A stretch of 64,000 nucleotides of DNA from an uncultured Flaviramulus sp. (GCA_947495125.1 CANLXL010000015.1:1-64000); one strand, 5' to 3'; positions 42,487 to 51,902 are shown, counted from the stretch's first letter. Notes: generated by a model not told the origin, from the sequence alone. Numbers and translations are program-made.

Positions 42487-44097
42487 ATGAAAAACTCATT
42501 TTTGCATTTTATTGTTTTGTTGACCATTACATCCTGCACGAGTGTAAAGGTTTATAACGAAAAAATTGAGAGCTTGCATAGCATTGAAGATTTGCGAACC
42601 GATGTTGATAAAGTATACATGCAATTAAAGAAACAGCATCCTAAATTATATCAATATACGTCAAAAGAAGTTTTAGATTTTAAATTCGATAGTCTAAAAG
42701 CATCAATAACAAGACCCATAAATTCTCGTCAGTTTTATAAAAAGCTTTCACCGGTCGTAGCACACGTTAAACAAGGTCATGTGTCGGTAAGTTCAGCCAA
42801 TAAAAGATTTACACGGAAAGAACGAAAAAAATTAAAAAAGAAAAAGTTTGAGTTTTACGATTTGGATTTTGAATATTTAGAGGGTAAACTTTGGGTAAAG
42901 CGTACCCGAGGTAAAGATTCGACAATTGTTGGAAACGAAGTTATTAGTATTGATGATGAACCGGTATCAGATTTGATTGAGACCTATAAAACACAATTTG
43001 CATCAGATGGCTATAACAAAACCCTTCACAATAGATTTGCAAGTAGACATTTTAGCAGTTTTTATTATAGAAATCGAGGTTTTGTCGATAGTCTAACGGT
43101 GACATTAAGACGTAATGATTCAACCTTTATAAAATCATTTCGGCGCATTTCTAAAAAAGAAAAAAAAGAGGAAGACACACTAAACGGCTCCGTGAAATCC
43201 CCAAAGCTTAGAAAGAAGCCTAAACCCAAAAAGTTAACTCGAGCTGAAAAGATCGCAAAGCGTCTGGAAAACAAGAAGAAACGTAAGCAGAACAAGAAAT
43301 TTGGTTACATTGCAAGCAGAAAAATCTATACCAGAAATTTTGATTTTATTGGGCAGGACAGTAGCATTGGCTTAATGAAGATTCGAGCCTTTGGAAATGG
43401 TAATTATAAGAAATTCTATAAAGAAAGTTTCACAAAATTAGATTCGGCTAAAACGAAATATTTTATTCTGGACCTTAGAGATAATGGAGGCGGACGTATT
43501 GCAGAGATTGATTATTTATATTCTTACTTAACCCATCAAGACTATCAATTTATTACTGAGAGTGAAGTCAATAGTAGAATCCCGTTTTTAAAATATTTGA
43601 TGAGCAATACCAGCTCCAGCAGTCTTAAAGCGATTAGTGGATTGCTGTTCCCTTTTATTGCTACTCATAATTGGTTAAAAATAAAGAAGAAAGATGGGAA
43701 GCTATATTATAACTTTAAAAAGCATACCAAAATAAAACCTCCAAATCCGATGAACTATAAAGGGAAGGTCTATGTTTTGATTAATGGTAATTCTTTTTCT
43801 GCATCGTCACTGCTGTCTACACATCTAAAAGCAAACAAGCGAGCCGTTTTTGTAGGTGAAGAAACTGGTGGCGCTTATAATGGCACTGTGGCTGGTATAT
43901 ACAAAATTTATCAATTGCCAACATCTAAGCTTAAAATCAGGATGGGATTAATGCAAATTGAAGCACCACAAAAGCAATATCCGGATGGCTATGGTATAAA
44001 ACCAGATATAAATGTTATTCCGACTATCGAAGATCGAAATTTGAAAAAGGATACAGAATTAGAATGGATATTGAACGATATAGCGAGGCAAAAATAA
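42487..44097 (+). CDS. S41-family peptidase, lipoprotein
   Basis: 536 residues. The lipoprotein signal ends TITSC (Cys17). A helical N-terminal region and a degenerate PDZ-like part with an unusual Lys-rich insert (roughly 230-275, including KKRKQNKKF) precede the peptidase domain: YFILDLRDNGGG (substrate strand) and INGNSFSASSL (about 432-442, nucleophile serine region), then VGEETGGAYNG. It cleaves C-terminal tails of envelope proteins. The basic insert is not typical for CtpA-like enzymes and could bind an anionic polymer. Confidence 0.9.
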   Translation: MKNSFLHFIVLLTITSCTSVKVYNEKIESLHSIEDLRTDVDKVYMQLKKQHPKLYQYTSKEVLDFKFDSLKASITRPINSRQFYKKLSPVVAHVKQGHVSVSSANKRFTRKERKKLKKKKFEFYDLDFEYLEGKLWVKRTRGKDSTIVGNEVISIDDEPVSDLIETYKTQFASDGYNKTLHNRFASRHFSSFYYRNRGFVDSLTVTLRRNDSTFIKSFRRISKKEKKEEDTLNGSVKSPKLRKKPKPKKLTRAEKIAKRLENKKKRKQNKKFGYIASRKIYTRNFDFIGQDSSIGLMKIRAFGNGNYKKFYKESFTKLDSAKTKYFILDLRDNGGGRIAEIDYLYSYLTHQDYQFITESEVNSRIPFLKYLMSNTSSSSLKAISGLLFPFIATHNWLKIKKKDGKLYYNFKKHTKIKPPNPMNYKGKVYVLINGNSFSASSLLSTHLKANKRAVFVGEETGGAYNGTVAGIYKIYQLPTSKLKIRMGLMQIEAPQKQYPDGYGIKPDINVIPTIEDRNLKKDTELEWILNDIARQK

Positions 44098-44167
44098 TCC
44101 ATACTTTTATTTAAACGCGCTGAATAAAAGAAACAAAACCTGCTTGATATTAAGCTTTCTTTTTTTA

Positions 44168-44197
44168 TTGCCTTCCCATAAAACATTTGTATTTTTG
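44168..44197 (+). promoter_or_regulatory. Promoter of lpdA
   Basis: TTG (44168-44170), 19 nt, TATTTTTG (44190-44197): a full Bacteroidota consensus promoter with ideal spacing. It predicts a leader of about 90 nt before the lpdA ATG at 44296. Confidence 0.65.
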
Positions 44198-44295
44198 TGT
44201 TTCATTTTATGCTTTGTCATGTTAAACTTAGTCTGTGCTTGGTTTAGAAAAGTGTCGAAGCATCTTTTTTGTTTAAAAAATTAGAACAGAGTTAT

Positions 44296-45696
44296 ATGAA
44301 TTCATACGATGTAGCCGTAATAGGCTCAGGTCCCGGAGGATACGTTGCAGCGATACGTTGCGCGCAATTAGGCATGAAAACAGCCATTATTGAAAAATAT
44401 GCCACACTTGGCGGAACCTGTTTAAATGTTGGTTGTATCCCAAGTAAAGCACTTTTAGATTCATCACATCATTACGAAGATGCTGTAAAGCACTTTGATG
44501 AACATGGTATTGAAATTCCGGGAGATGTTAAGGTAAATCTTGAGAAAATGATTGCACGTAAGCAGTCTGTGGTCGATCAAACAACCGGAGGTATTGATTT
44601 TCTGATGAAGAAGAACAATATCGATGTTTATCAAGGTTTAGGAAGCTTTAAAGATGCCACACATATTACCATTAAAGGTGATAAAAATGAAGACATTGAA
44701 GCGAAGCACACCATTATTGCTACGGGGAGTAAACCATTTAGTTTGCCGTTTATCAATATTGATAAAGAGCGCGTTATTACCTCTACCGAAGCTTTAAAAC
44801 TTAAAGAAATACCAAAGCATTTAATTGTTATTGGAGGAGGGGTAATTGGTTTAGAGTTAGGTCAGGTATACAAGCGTTTAGGCGCCGAAGTTTCTGTAGT
44901 GGAGTATATGGATCGCATTATCCCGACCATGGATGCCGGATTATCTAAGGAATTAAACAAAGTTTTAAAGAAACAAAAATTCAAGATCAATGCATCACAC
45001 AAAGTGAAATCTGTAGAGCGTGTTGGTGATGAAGTGATTGTTAAGGCGGACAATAAAAAAGGTGTAGAGGTAGAATTTAAGGGGGATTATTGTTTAGTGT
45101 CTGTAGGACGTCGACCGTATACGGATGGTTTGAATGCTGAAGCCGCCGGAGTAAAACTGAATGATAGAGGTCAGGTTGAAGTAAACGATCATTTGCAAAC
45201 CACCGCATCCAACATTTATGCTATTGGTGATGTTATTAAAGGTGCTATGTTAGCACATAAAGCAGAAGAAGAAGGTGTATTTGTGGCTGAAACATTAGCA
45301 GGACAAAAACCACATATCGATTATAACTTAATTCCTGGCGTTGTTTACACATGGCCTGAAGTCGCTGCTGTAGGTAAAACAGAAGAAGATTTGAAAGCCG
45401 CAGGGATTGAATATAAAGTAGGGCAATTCCCAATGCGTGCTTTAGGAAGAAGTAGAGCCAGTATGGATTTAGATGGCTTTGTGAAAATCTTAGCTGATAA
45501 AACAACCGACGAAATTTTAGGAGTCCATATGGTTGGTGCCCGAGCAGCTGATATGATTGCCGAGGCCGTTGTTGCCATGGAATATAGAGCATCCGCTGAA
45601 GATGTATCGCGTATGTCTCATGCGCACCCTACATTTACAGAAGCGATTAAAGAAGCGGCTCTGGCTGCAACTGAAAACAGACCTTTACATATTTAA
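44296..45696 (+). CDS. lpdA: Dihydrolipoyl dehydrogenase
   Basis: 466 residues from the ATG at 44296; a TTG 27 nt upstream adds a non-family tail. The FAD site is VIGSGPGGYVAAI (8-20), the redox disulfide GGTCLNVGC (39-47), the NAD site VIGGGVIGLELG and the C-terminal HAHPTFTEA with the catalytic His. It is the E3 subunit of pyruvate and 2-oxoglutarate dehydrogenase complexes. It is a single gene with its own promoter and terminator. Confidence 0.97.
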   Translation: MNSYDVAVIGSGPGGYVAAIRCAQLGMKTAIIEKYATLGGTCLNVGCIPSKALLDSSHHYEDAVKHFDEHGIEIPGDVKVNLEKMIARKQSVVDQTTGGIDFLMKKNNIDVYQGLGSFKDATHITIKGDKNEDIEAKHTIIATGSKPFSLPFINIDKERVITSTEALKLKEIPKHLIVIGGGVIGLELGQVYKRLGAEVSVVEYMDRIIPTMDAGLSKELNKVLKKQKFKINASHKVKSVERVGDEVIVKADNKKGVEVEFKGDYCLVSVGRRPYTDGLNAEAAGVKLNDRGQVEVNDHLQTTASNIYAIGDVIKGAMLAHKAEEEGVFVAETLAGQKPHIDYNLIPGVVYTWPEVAAVGKTEEDLKAAGIEYKVGQFPMRALGRSRASMDLDGFVKILADKTTDEILGVHMVGARAADMIAEAVVAMEYRASAEDVSRMSHAHPTFTEAIKEAALAATENRPLHI

Positions 45697-45733
45697 TTTA
45701 TCATTTCTAAGAAGACAGAAGCATATGATATTC

Positions 45734-45762
45734 AAAAAGCAACCTAAAAGGTTGCTTTTTTT
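45734..45762 (+). terminator. Intrinsic terminator of lpdA
   Basis: AAAAAGCAACC (45734-45744), loop TAAAA, GGTTGCTTTTT (45750-45760) with a T-run. It lies 38 nt after the stop and just ahead of the AraC-type gene at 45780. Confidence 0.85.
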
Positions 45763-45767
45763 ATTAC

Positions 45768-45775
45768 TATTTTTG
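45768..45775 (+). promoter_or_regulatory. -7 element (TATTTTTG) at the start of the AraC-type gene
   Basis: TATTTTTG fits TAnnTTTG and ends 4 nt before the ATG at 45780, so the message would have almost no leader. No TTG lies at the -33 distance; the lpdA terminator occupies that position. Confidence 0.4.
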
Positions 45776-45779
45776 ACAT

Positions 45780-46937
45780 ATGCAAGATATTCCAACTCAT
45801 TTAAATGCCATTGCCTTAGTTATTTTTTTTGGCGTAATTTTTGGAGTATATATTTCATACTTTATAATTGGAAAGTCGCTTAAAAAGAAATCGCCTAATA
45901 TTTATATGGGCGTATTAATTCTGGTATTAGCTCTTATCATGTTTGAAGGCTGGCTTAATTATACGGGCTATATCTTTCAAGCATTAGTACTAACTAATTT
46001 TTCTGAACCCTTAAATTTTGTAATTGCACCGCTCATTTATTTGTTTATGACTGCGCAGTTAGGGGATAAAAGGAGTGCAAAAGATGCCATGCATTTTATT
46101 CCATTTGTACTATGGTTAGGGTATTGTATGTTCTTCTTTGCTATGCCGGACACATTTAAGTACAATGATAATATAAGGGTTATGCAATTAGACATTTTAG
46201 AGTTTTCTAATGGAGAACCTTATACAGGAGACCCCTTAGGAATTCGGAATTTCGTTAATCTGGCAACCATCATGCACATTCTTGTTTATATTGCGATTGT
46301 CACAAGGCGATTAATTATAGCAGCGCAGAAAAACGGAGAAACCATTTTTAATACCTCTAATAAAACCTTAAAATCTTTAAGAAATTCATTTTATCATTTC
46401 TTAGTCATTACGGTTATTTTAATAGTCGTAAAGATTAATTTTGAAAGCGATGTGGGTGATTACCTGATCTTTCTTTATATAAGTTTCATGATTTTTTTAA
46501 CATCTTATCAAATTATGAACACCTCAACATATTATTCAGAAGCGTCATCTTTTTTAGAAGGGCCTGTTCTAAAGTATAAAAAATCTTCTTTAGAAGAGGA
46601 GGGTAAAGACATTATTTTAGATGCTATTACCAAGGTATTAAAGAATGAAAAGTATTTTTTAAGCAGCACAGCCTCGTTGTCCGGTTTGGCTAAAGCTATC
46701 AATGAAAGTCCGCATCATGTATCGCAAGTAATCAATGAAAAGTTAAACCAATCGTTTTTCGAAATGCTGGCGTCATATCGTGTGGAAGAATCCAAAATCA
46801 TATTAAAAAGCGCAATAGGTAAAAAATTAACCATCGAAGAGGTCGCTGAGCGGGTTGGTTATAATTCTAAATCTGCATTTAATACTGCTTTTAAAAAACT
46901 TAATTCACAAACACCTTCTGCTTTTAGAGATTCATAA
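45780..46937 (+). CDS. Membrane-anchored AraC-family regulator
   Basis: 385 residues. About seven membrane segments (between residues 10 and 240) are followed by a cytosolic AraC-type DNA-binding domain (about 275-385): SLSGLAKAINESPHHVSQVINEKLNQSFFEMLASYRVEE and the second helix-turn-helix LTIEEVAERVGYNSKSAFNTAFKK. It probably senses a signal in or across the inner membrane. Its own -7 box almost touches the start codon. The same architecture recurs at 56812. Confidence 0.93.
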   Translation: MQDIPTHLNAIALVIFFGVIFGVYISYFIIGKSLKKKSPNIYMGVLILVLALIMFEGWLNYTGYIFQALVLTNFSEPLNFVIAPLIYLFMTAQLGDKRSAKDAMHFIPFVLWLGYCMFFFAMPDTFKYNDNIRVMQLDILEFSNGEPYTGDPLGIRNFVNLATIMHILVYIAIVTRRLIIAAQKNGETIFNTSNKTLKSLRNSFYHFLVITVILIVVKINFESDVGDYLIFLYISFMIFLTSYQIMNTSTYYSEASSFLEGPVLKYKKSSLEEEGKDIILDAITKVLKNEKYFLSSTASLSGLAKAINESPHHVSQVINEKLNQSFFEMLASYRVEESKIILKSAIGKKLTIEEVAERVGYNSKSAFNTAFKKLNSQTPSAFRDS

Positions 46938-47026
46938 CCCTCTGATTATTAGTTGCTTTTTGTGCTCTCCTATAAACTCGAACACCTTGCTTATAGGCTA
47001 ATTCTTTTATAGTAGTTCTCTGTTCA

Positions 47027-47034
47027 TACTTTTG
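47027..47034 (+). promoter_or_regulatory. -7 element (TACTTTTG) before the acyltransferase gene
   Basis: TACTTTTG matches TAnnTTTG and lies 24 nt before the ATG at 47059. No -33 TTG. It is the only promoter-like signal in the 121-nt gap after the AraC-type gene. Confidence 0.35.
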
Positions 47035-47058
47035 ACTCAAATCAAAAAACGAACAGTT

Positions 47059-48246
47059 ATGAACTCACAAGTAGAAGTAAAAAAAGAAAGACAGTATTTT
47101 ATCGATTGGTTAAGAATAGGTTTAATAATAAGTGTCTTCTTTTTTCATGTTGGCATGATCTTCAGACCAGAAAACTGGCATGTTAATAGTAACGAATCTT
47201 TTGAATTTTTAGACCCTATTATGTGGTGGTTGCATCTTTGGAGAATGCCACTATTGTTCTTGGTCTCCGGGGTTGGTACATTTTATGCTATCGGACACAG
47301 AACAACTTGGCAATACATAAAAGAAAGATTTAAAAGACTCTATATCCCATTTACGGTTGGCTTTTTTACACTGGTTCCATTAATGGTATATGTGGAGCGT
47401 ATCGATGATTATAGTTCATTTTTAAATTTTATACCTCATATGTTCGATGGCGGACCATATCCAGTCGGCAATATCTCATGGCATCATTTATGGTTCATTC
47501 TATACTTATTTATCATTTCATTATTGATCTCACCTTTTTTAAATTACACTAAGAGTGGGCATTACAACATGATTAGAGCCAAATTAATAGCACTCACAGC
47601 AAAGAGAATGGGTTTGAATTGGCTGTTACCGGTTATCATTATATCGCAATTAATTTTAAGACAGTATTTCCCCAAAAGCACACACGCTCTATATAACGAT
47701 TGGGCTCACTTCACCTATTATTTGTTGTTTTTTCTCAGTGGTTTTATTTTGTTTACAAGTCCAAAAGTAATCAATGCACTAGCCAATGATAGAAGATTAT
47801 ACTTATTTCAAACCGTTATTTTTACAGCACTTTTATTTCTGTTGCCTTTAATTTTTGGAGAGCCTTCTATAGTTCAAGATTATACACGTGGAATTACTGA
47901 AATGATTATTTCATTATCATGCGGATTAACAGTAATTGGCTATTTCAAAATATATTTCAATAGCGATAATAAATATAGAATACTCCTTAACGAAGCCATT
48001 TACCCTTTCTATTTGTTGCATCAACCGATGCTTATTTTTGTTGGGTATTTTGTATTGACATGGAATATATCTTATGGTTTACAAGCGCTGTTTATAACCG
48101 TACTTTCATTGGTTTTTATCATGATATCTTATGTTATTATAAAGCGCTATAATGTGCTAAGGATTGTATTCGGAATGAAGAACAAACCCAAAAGAGCCCT
48201 ATCTAAGGATATCAAAGTTCGTAAGTCGTTAGCATTCGATAAATAA
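47059..48246 (+). CDS. Acyltransferase 3-family membrane protein
   Basis: 395 residues from the ATG at 47059; a TTG at 47032 is inside the -7 box and is rejected. About ten membrane segments. The catalytic His lies in the first helix region (SVFFFHVGMIF) and the Arg in RMPLLFLVSGVGTFY, as in acyltransferase 3 enzymes that O-acetylate sugars or glycans. NISWHHLWFILYL is another family block. The target could be a surface polysaccharide. DUF6090 follows at 19 nt in the same transcript. Confidence 0.9.
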   Translation: MNSQVEVKKERQYFIDWLRIGLIISVFFFHVGMIFRPENWHVNSNESFEFLDPIMWWLHLWRMPLLFLVSGVGTFYAIGHRTTWQYIKERFKRLYIPFTVGFFTLVPLMVYVERIDDYSSFLNFIPHMFDGGPYPVGNISWHHLWFILYLFIISLLISPFLNYTKSGHYNMIRAKLIALTAKRMGLNWLLPVIIISQLILRQYFPKSTHALYNDWAHFTYYLLFFLSGFILFTSPKVINALANDRRLYLFQTVIFTALLFLLPLIFGEPSIVQDYTRGITEMIISLSCGLTVIGYFKIYFNSDNKYRILLNEAIYPFYLLHQPMLIFVGYFVLTWNISYGLQALFITVLSLVFIMISYVIIKRYNVLRIVFGMKNKPKRALSKDIKVRKSLAFDK

Positions 48247-48265
48247 ATTTATAAAGACCGTTCTC

Positions 48266-48973
48266 ATGAAACTATTCAGAAGTATAAGACAAACCTTAAT
48301 TAGCGAAGCCCATTTGAAAAGATATTTAGTTTATGCATTGGGTGAAATATTATTGGTTATGATTGGAATTAGTTTGGCTTTTCAGGTTAATAACTGGAAT
48401 GATAACAGAATCAAACAAAATTCTGAAAAGAGATACTATAAAAACATTAGAGATCAAGTTACCAATGACTGGAATTTAATTGATGAACAAAGAAGAAATA
48501 ATATTCGCTACATATCACAATTTAAGTATGCAAACGAAATACTTGAAACTAATGATAGAAGTGAGATGGATACCTTAGGATTGATCGTTAGGAACTTAAC
48601 CCAATACACAGATTTCGATCGTCAGGGTAATATCTATGAAACTTTAGTCAATAGTGGCGAAATAAAACTACTACAGGATTATGAGATAGTGGATGGCATA
48701 AGAGCGTTGGAAGAGAAGTATATTTATATCAATAGGATGGAGAATATACACTATGATGCCATGATGAAACACGTGATAAAGTCGATAACTCCGGTGATAA
48801 AATTTTCAGATGGCAGCGTACAAAAACCTGAAGATATCTACACGTATGAATTTCAAAATTTGGTATTGTCAATCATCCAGGTTATGCAAGAAAAAGACAA
48901 GGTTTATAATGAGGCTTTAAATGAAATTAATACCATAACAGCTTTAATAGATAAAGCGTTAAATTTACCTTAA
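48266..48973 (+). CDS. DUF6090 family membrane-anchored protein
   Basis: 235 residues. One membrane segment (about 23-42, YALGEILLVMIGISLAFQVN) is followed by NNWNDNRIKQNSEKRYYKNI and a helical extracytoplasmic domain, the DUF6090 pattern common in many paralogues of Flavobacteriia. Function unknown. Co-directional with the acyltransferase (19-nt gap). Confidence 0.88.
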   Translation: MKLFRSIRQTLISEAHLKRYLVYALGEILLVMIGISLAFQVNNWNDNRIKQNSEKRYYKNIRDQVTNDWNLIDEQRRNNIRYISQFKYANEILETNDRSEMDTLGLIVRNLTQYTDFDRQGNIYETLVNSGEIKLLQDYEIVDGIRALEEKYIYINRMENIHYDAMMKHVIKSITPVIKFSDGSVQKPEDIYTYEFQNLVLSIIQVMQEKDKVYNEALNEINTITALIDKALNLP

Positions 48974-49011
48974 TTTGAGAGAATATTTAAATAGATTATG
49001 ACCCATAAGAT

Positions 49012-49019
49012 TATCTTTG
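49012..49019 (+). promoter_or_regulatory. -7 element (TATCTTTG) at the start of the TPR-AraC gene
   Basis: TATCTTTG fits TAnnTTTG and ends 4 nt before the GTG start at 49024, implying a nearly leaderless message. No -33 TTG is found. Confidence 0.4.
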
Positions 49020-49023
49020 TGCT

Positions 49024-50805
49024 GTGATAGATAACCCTTCCATTGCCGTCTTACCATTCAGAAATATGAGTTCTAATATAGAGAACGATTATTTTTGTGA
49101 TGGTCTCACCGAAGAAATCATCAATGCCTTAGCCAAGATCAAGGGATTAAAGGTAACATCACGGACATCATCATTTTTCTTTAAAAACAAAGATATTCCG
49201 GTTACAAAAATTGGAGCCGATCTCAATGTCTCTATTCTTTTGGAAGGTAGTGTTCGATTATTCGATAATACCATTAGAGTGACGGCGCAGTTAATTGAAG
49301 TACAAGGCGATTTTCATTTCTGGTCAGAAACATGGGATAGAAAGCTTGAAAATATTTTTGCCATTCAAGATGAAATAAGCTTGTTAATTGCAGATAAGAT
49401 TAGAGAAAACTTTGGGCATTTCAATATTAAAGACAAACTTGTCAATAAGCAAACCGATTATATTGAAGCCTACCAGTTGTATTTAAAAGGAAACTATCAT
49501 TTTCAAAAATGGAATCCTGAAGATTTAGAATTAGCGAAGCAGTATTATATTAAAGCGTTAGAGATAGATGCAGATCATGCACAATCCAACTTTGGTTTAG
49601 CGCAATACTATGCCATGATGGCCGGCCTTGGGTTTTTGCCAAAGAACGAAACCTATGAAAAAGCCAGAAAATATATAAACAAGGCTTTAAAATTGAATCC
49701 CCAACTTCCGGAAGCTCATTATGGATTGGCAAGCGTAAGTTATTGGTACGAATGGGATTTTGAAAAAACCATCCAACATTTAACCAAAGCATTAGAAGTA
49801 AATCCCAATTTTGCTCCCGCTTATATGCATTTTGCATTTCATTATTGCTCTTTAAAAAGGTTTAAACAAGCTTTAGAGCATATAGAAATTGCGATTAGTT
49901 TAGACCCGTTATCTGCCGAAGTGTATTTTGCCAAAGGCTACATACATTATATTATGGAAGACTATGAGGCTTCTATAAGCGTTTTGGATACCTGCTTGGA
50001 TTTAAATCCCATTAATTTATTGGCTATCATTGTAAAAGCAAGTTGTTGGTTAAAACAGAATAAAATACGTCTTGTGGTCGATTATTTTACTTCAGATTTA
50101 CCACCAACAATTGATGTTGTTACTAAATATGGTATGCTGGGTATTGCTCATACCATGCTAAAAGATGACGAAAAGAAACAGGTCTATATAGATTTATTGC
50201 AGGCAGAAATTGAAAGCTCTAAAGCAGAACGGGCGCAGTTTTTTCTGTTTTTAATTTGGGTGCATTCTGGGAAAAAAAGAAAAGCACTTAAATGGTTAGG
50301 AGGTATTATAGATACTAAACCAACCTTAATGCTAACCATGTTCGGAGACCCGTTGCTAAATTCTATAAAGGAAGACCCTCAATACAAGAGAATTACAGAC
50401 AAAGTATTTGCGTCGACCTTTACTTTAAAAGAAAAGAACGTCAAGAAAAAAGAGTTATTGACCAAAGAGCAAAAAACTAAATATGCGAAAAAACTGATTG
50501 ATAATATTGCGCATGATTCATCGTATTTAAATCCCGATTTAACTTTAAAAAGTCTTGCATTGCAGTTGAATATGCATCCCAATCAGTTATCATGGTTGAT
50601 TAACCATGAATTCAATAAAAATTTCAGTGAATTTATCAATCACTATAGAGTGGAAGCTTTTAAGCGTATTTCCAAGGATCCAAAAAATGCGCATATTACT
50701 TTAATTGGGCTGGCGTATGAAAGTGGGTTTAACTCGAAAACGGTTTTTAATACATTCTTCAAAAAAGAAACAGGGATGACGCCGATGCAATACCTAAAGC
50801 TTTAA
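49024..50805 (+). CDS. TolB-like/TPR/AraC fusion transcriptional regulator
   Basis: 593 residues from a GTG at 49024; an in-frame stop lies 18 nt upstream. Residues 1-130 (PSIAVLPFRNMS, FCDGLTEEIINAL, LLEGSVR, FWSETWDRKLENIFAIQDEIS) match the TolB-like N-terminal region seen in some adenylate-cyclase and TPR proteins. About 140-440 are TPR units (LNPQLPEAHYGLAS, VNPNFAPAYMHFAF, LDPLSAEVYFAKGY, LNPINLLAIIV). About 490-593 is an AraC helix-turn-helix pair (LTLKSLALQLNMHPNQLSWLI, ITLIGLAYESGFNSKTVFNTFF). No membrane segment, so it acts in the cytosol. It is the best candidate to bind the repeated element at 50828 and 51860. Confidence 0.92.
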   Translation: MIDNPSIAVLPFRNMSSNIENDYFCDGLTEEIINALAKIKGLKVTSRTSSFFFKNKDIPVTKIGADLNVSILLEGSVRLFDNTIRVTAQLIEVQGDFHFWSETWDRKLENIFAIQDEISLLIADKIRENFGHFNIKDKLVNKQTDYIEAYQLYLKGNYHFQKWNPEDLELAKQYYIKALEIDADHAQSNFGLAQYYAMMAGLGFLPKNETYEKARKYINKALKLNPQLPEAHYGLASVSYWYEWDFEKTIQHLTKALEVNPNFAPAYMHFAFHYCSLKRFKQALEHIEIAISLDPLSAEVYFAKGYIHYIMEDYEASISVLDTCLDLNPINLLAIIVKASCWLKQNKIRLVVDYFTSDLPPTIDVVTKYGMLGIAHTMLKDDEKKQVYIDLLQAEIESSKAERAQFFLFLIWVHSGKKRKALKWLGGIIDTKPTLMLTMFGDPLLNSIKEDPQYKRITDKVFASTFTLKEKNVKKKELLTKEQKTKYAKKLIDNIAHDSSYLNPDLTLKSLALQLNMHPNQLSWLINHEFNKNFSEFINHYRVEAFKRISKDPKNAHITLIGLAYESGFNSKTVFNTFFKKETGMTPMQYLKL

Positions 50806-50827
50806 GATTAACCTATAACAAATTGTT

Positions 50828-50849
50828 GTTCGGATTTACAATTCGGAAC
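50828..50849 (+). promoter_or_regulatory. Candidate activator site, copy 1
   Basis: 22 nt beginning GTTCGGATTTACAAT and ending CGGAAC, with inverted GTTC/GAAC ends and a direct TTCGGA repeat 13 nt apart. It ends 21 nt before TATTTTTG (50871-50878). The first 15 nt are identical to copy 2 at 51860. It sits where the -33 element would be, as a class II activator site does. Confidence 0.55.
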
Positions 50850-50870
50850 TCACAAAGCACCTTCTTGATA

Positions 50871-50878
50871 TATTTTTG
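50871..50878 (+). promoter_or_regulatory. -7 element (TATTTTTG) of the M23 lipoprotein gene
   Basis: Exact TAnnTTTG match, 21 nt after the repeated element and 65 nt before the ATG at 50944. No -33 TTG. Confidence 0.5.
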
Positions 50879-50943
50879 CACTTTAATTTTAATTAAGAAG
50901 TCATAAAACTCAGTAAAAATCGAAAAACAAACAGAATAATAAA

Positions 50944-51630
50944 ATGAAGAATTTAGTTAAACACATAGTTTTAGCGGTAACATTAATTACAACTTTAAGC
51001 TGTTCAGAAGATATTTTAAAGGAAGCAGATAGTGCGTATTTAGATTATGAAACCAAAACCGAATTGGAACTTCCATTCTATGAAACGTGGTGGGTATTTT
51101 GGGGCGGACGAAGTGTCAGTGAAAACTACCATACAATACTTAAGGAACAGCGATTTGCTTTAGACCTTGTACAAAGCGTAGATGGAAAAACCCATACAGG
51201 TAATGGGACTCAGAATGAAGATTATTATTGTTTTGGTAAGCGCTTAAATGCCCCGGGAAATGGAAAAATCGTTGATATTGTAAACAATATTGAAGATAAT
51301 ACTCCCGGACAGTTTAATCAAGATTTCCCCACAGGAAACCGTGTTATAATTGACCATGAAAATGGTGAATTCTCAATCTTGGCACACTTTAAAGAAGGTT
51401 CTATAATTGTATCTGTTGGAGATACGGTTGTAAAAGGACAAGAATTAGGGAAAGCAGGAAATAGCGGTAATTCAAGTGAACCACATCTGCATTATCATTT
51501 ACAAACAACAGCGAATCCATTTAATGGAGAAGGCTTGCCTGCTCAATTTTTAAATTATTATGCCGACGGTGTTTTAATTGAACGCGGCGAGCCTGTTAAA
51601 AATGAAAGTATCGTTAATGATAGCTGGTAA
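50944..51630 (+). CDS. M23-family metallopeptidase, lipoprotein
   Basis: 228 residues. The lipoprotein signal ends TTLSC (Cys20). Zinc ligands of the lysostaphin fold are expected at H63-x10-D74 (HTILKEQRFALD), His148 (ILAHF) and the H181-L-H183 motif. GNRVIIDHENGEFSILAHF and VGDTVVKGQELGKAGNSGNS are typical strands. It would cut peptidoglycan cross-links or an external peptide from the envelope. It follows the TPR-AraC regulator and carries copy 1 of the repeated element in its promoter. Confidence 0.92.
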   Translation: MKNLVKHIVLAVTLITTLSCSEDILKEADSAYLDYETKTELELPFYETWWVFWGGRSVSENYHTILKEQRFALDLVQSVDGKTHTGNGTQNEDYYCFGKRLNAPGNGKIVDIVNNIEDNTPGQFNQDFPTGNRVIIDHENGEFSILAHFKEGSIIVSVGDTVVKGQELGKAGNSGNSSEPHLHYHLQTTANPFNGEGLPAQFLNYYADGVLIERGEPVKNESIVNDSW

Positions 51631-51859
51631 TCTGATACACCTGTAAAGGCTTTATATTTCGCGATATTTACAGATAGTTGCTTATTATTTAAATACTTCC
51701 ACATAGGAAACCCCATTAAAAAGAAAAGCGTGGTGATTCTAGGTTTCACCTCGGCTATTTTAGCCTTATAAACTCAATGTTTTTGGGTTGAGAGACTTGA
51801 CATCTTTGCTGAAAATTGAGGAGGGCAGATTTGTCATATCGTTTTCTTCATAAAAAGAA

Positions 51860-51881
51860 GTTCGGATTTACAATCACGAAC
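51860..51881 (+). promoter_or_regulatory. Candidate activator site, copy 2
   Basis: 22 nt beginning GTTCGGATTTACAAT and ending CACGAAC, with GTTCG/CGAAC inverted ends. It ends 21 nt before TACATTTG (51903-51910), the same spacing as copy 1. The 309-nt gap 51631-51939 holds this element, the -7 box and nothing else I can name. Confidence 0.55.
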
Positions 51882-51902
51882 ATTTAATCTAAAGTTCAAT
51901 CC

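Noticed and set aside
45245-45592. Minus-strand ORF of 115 codons rich in Leu/Gln/Arg
   Set aside because: Antisense to the conserved C-terminal half of lpdA.
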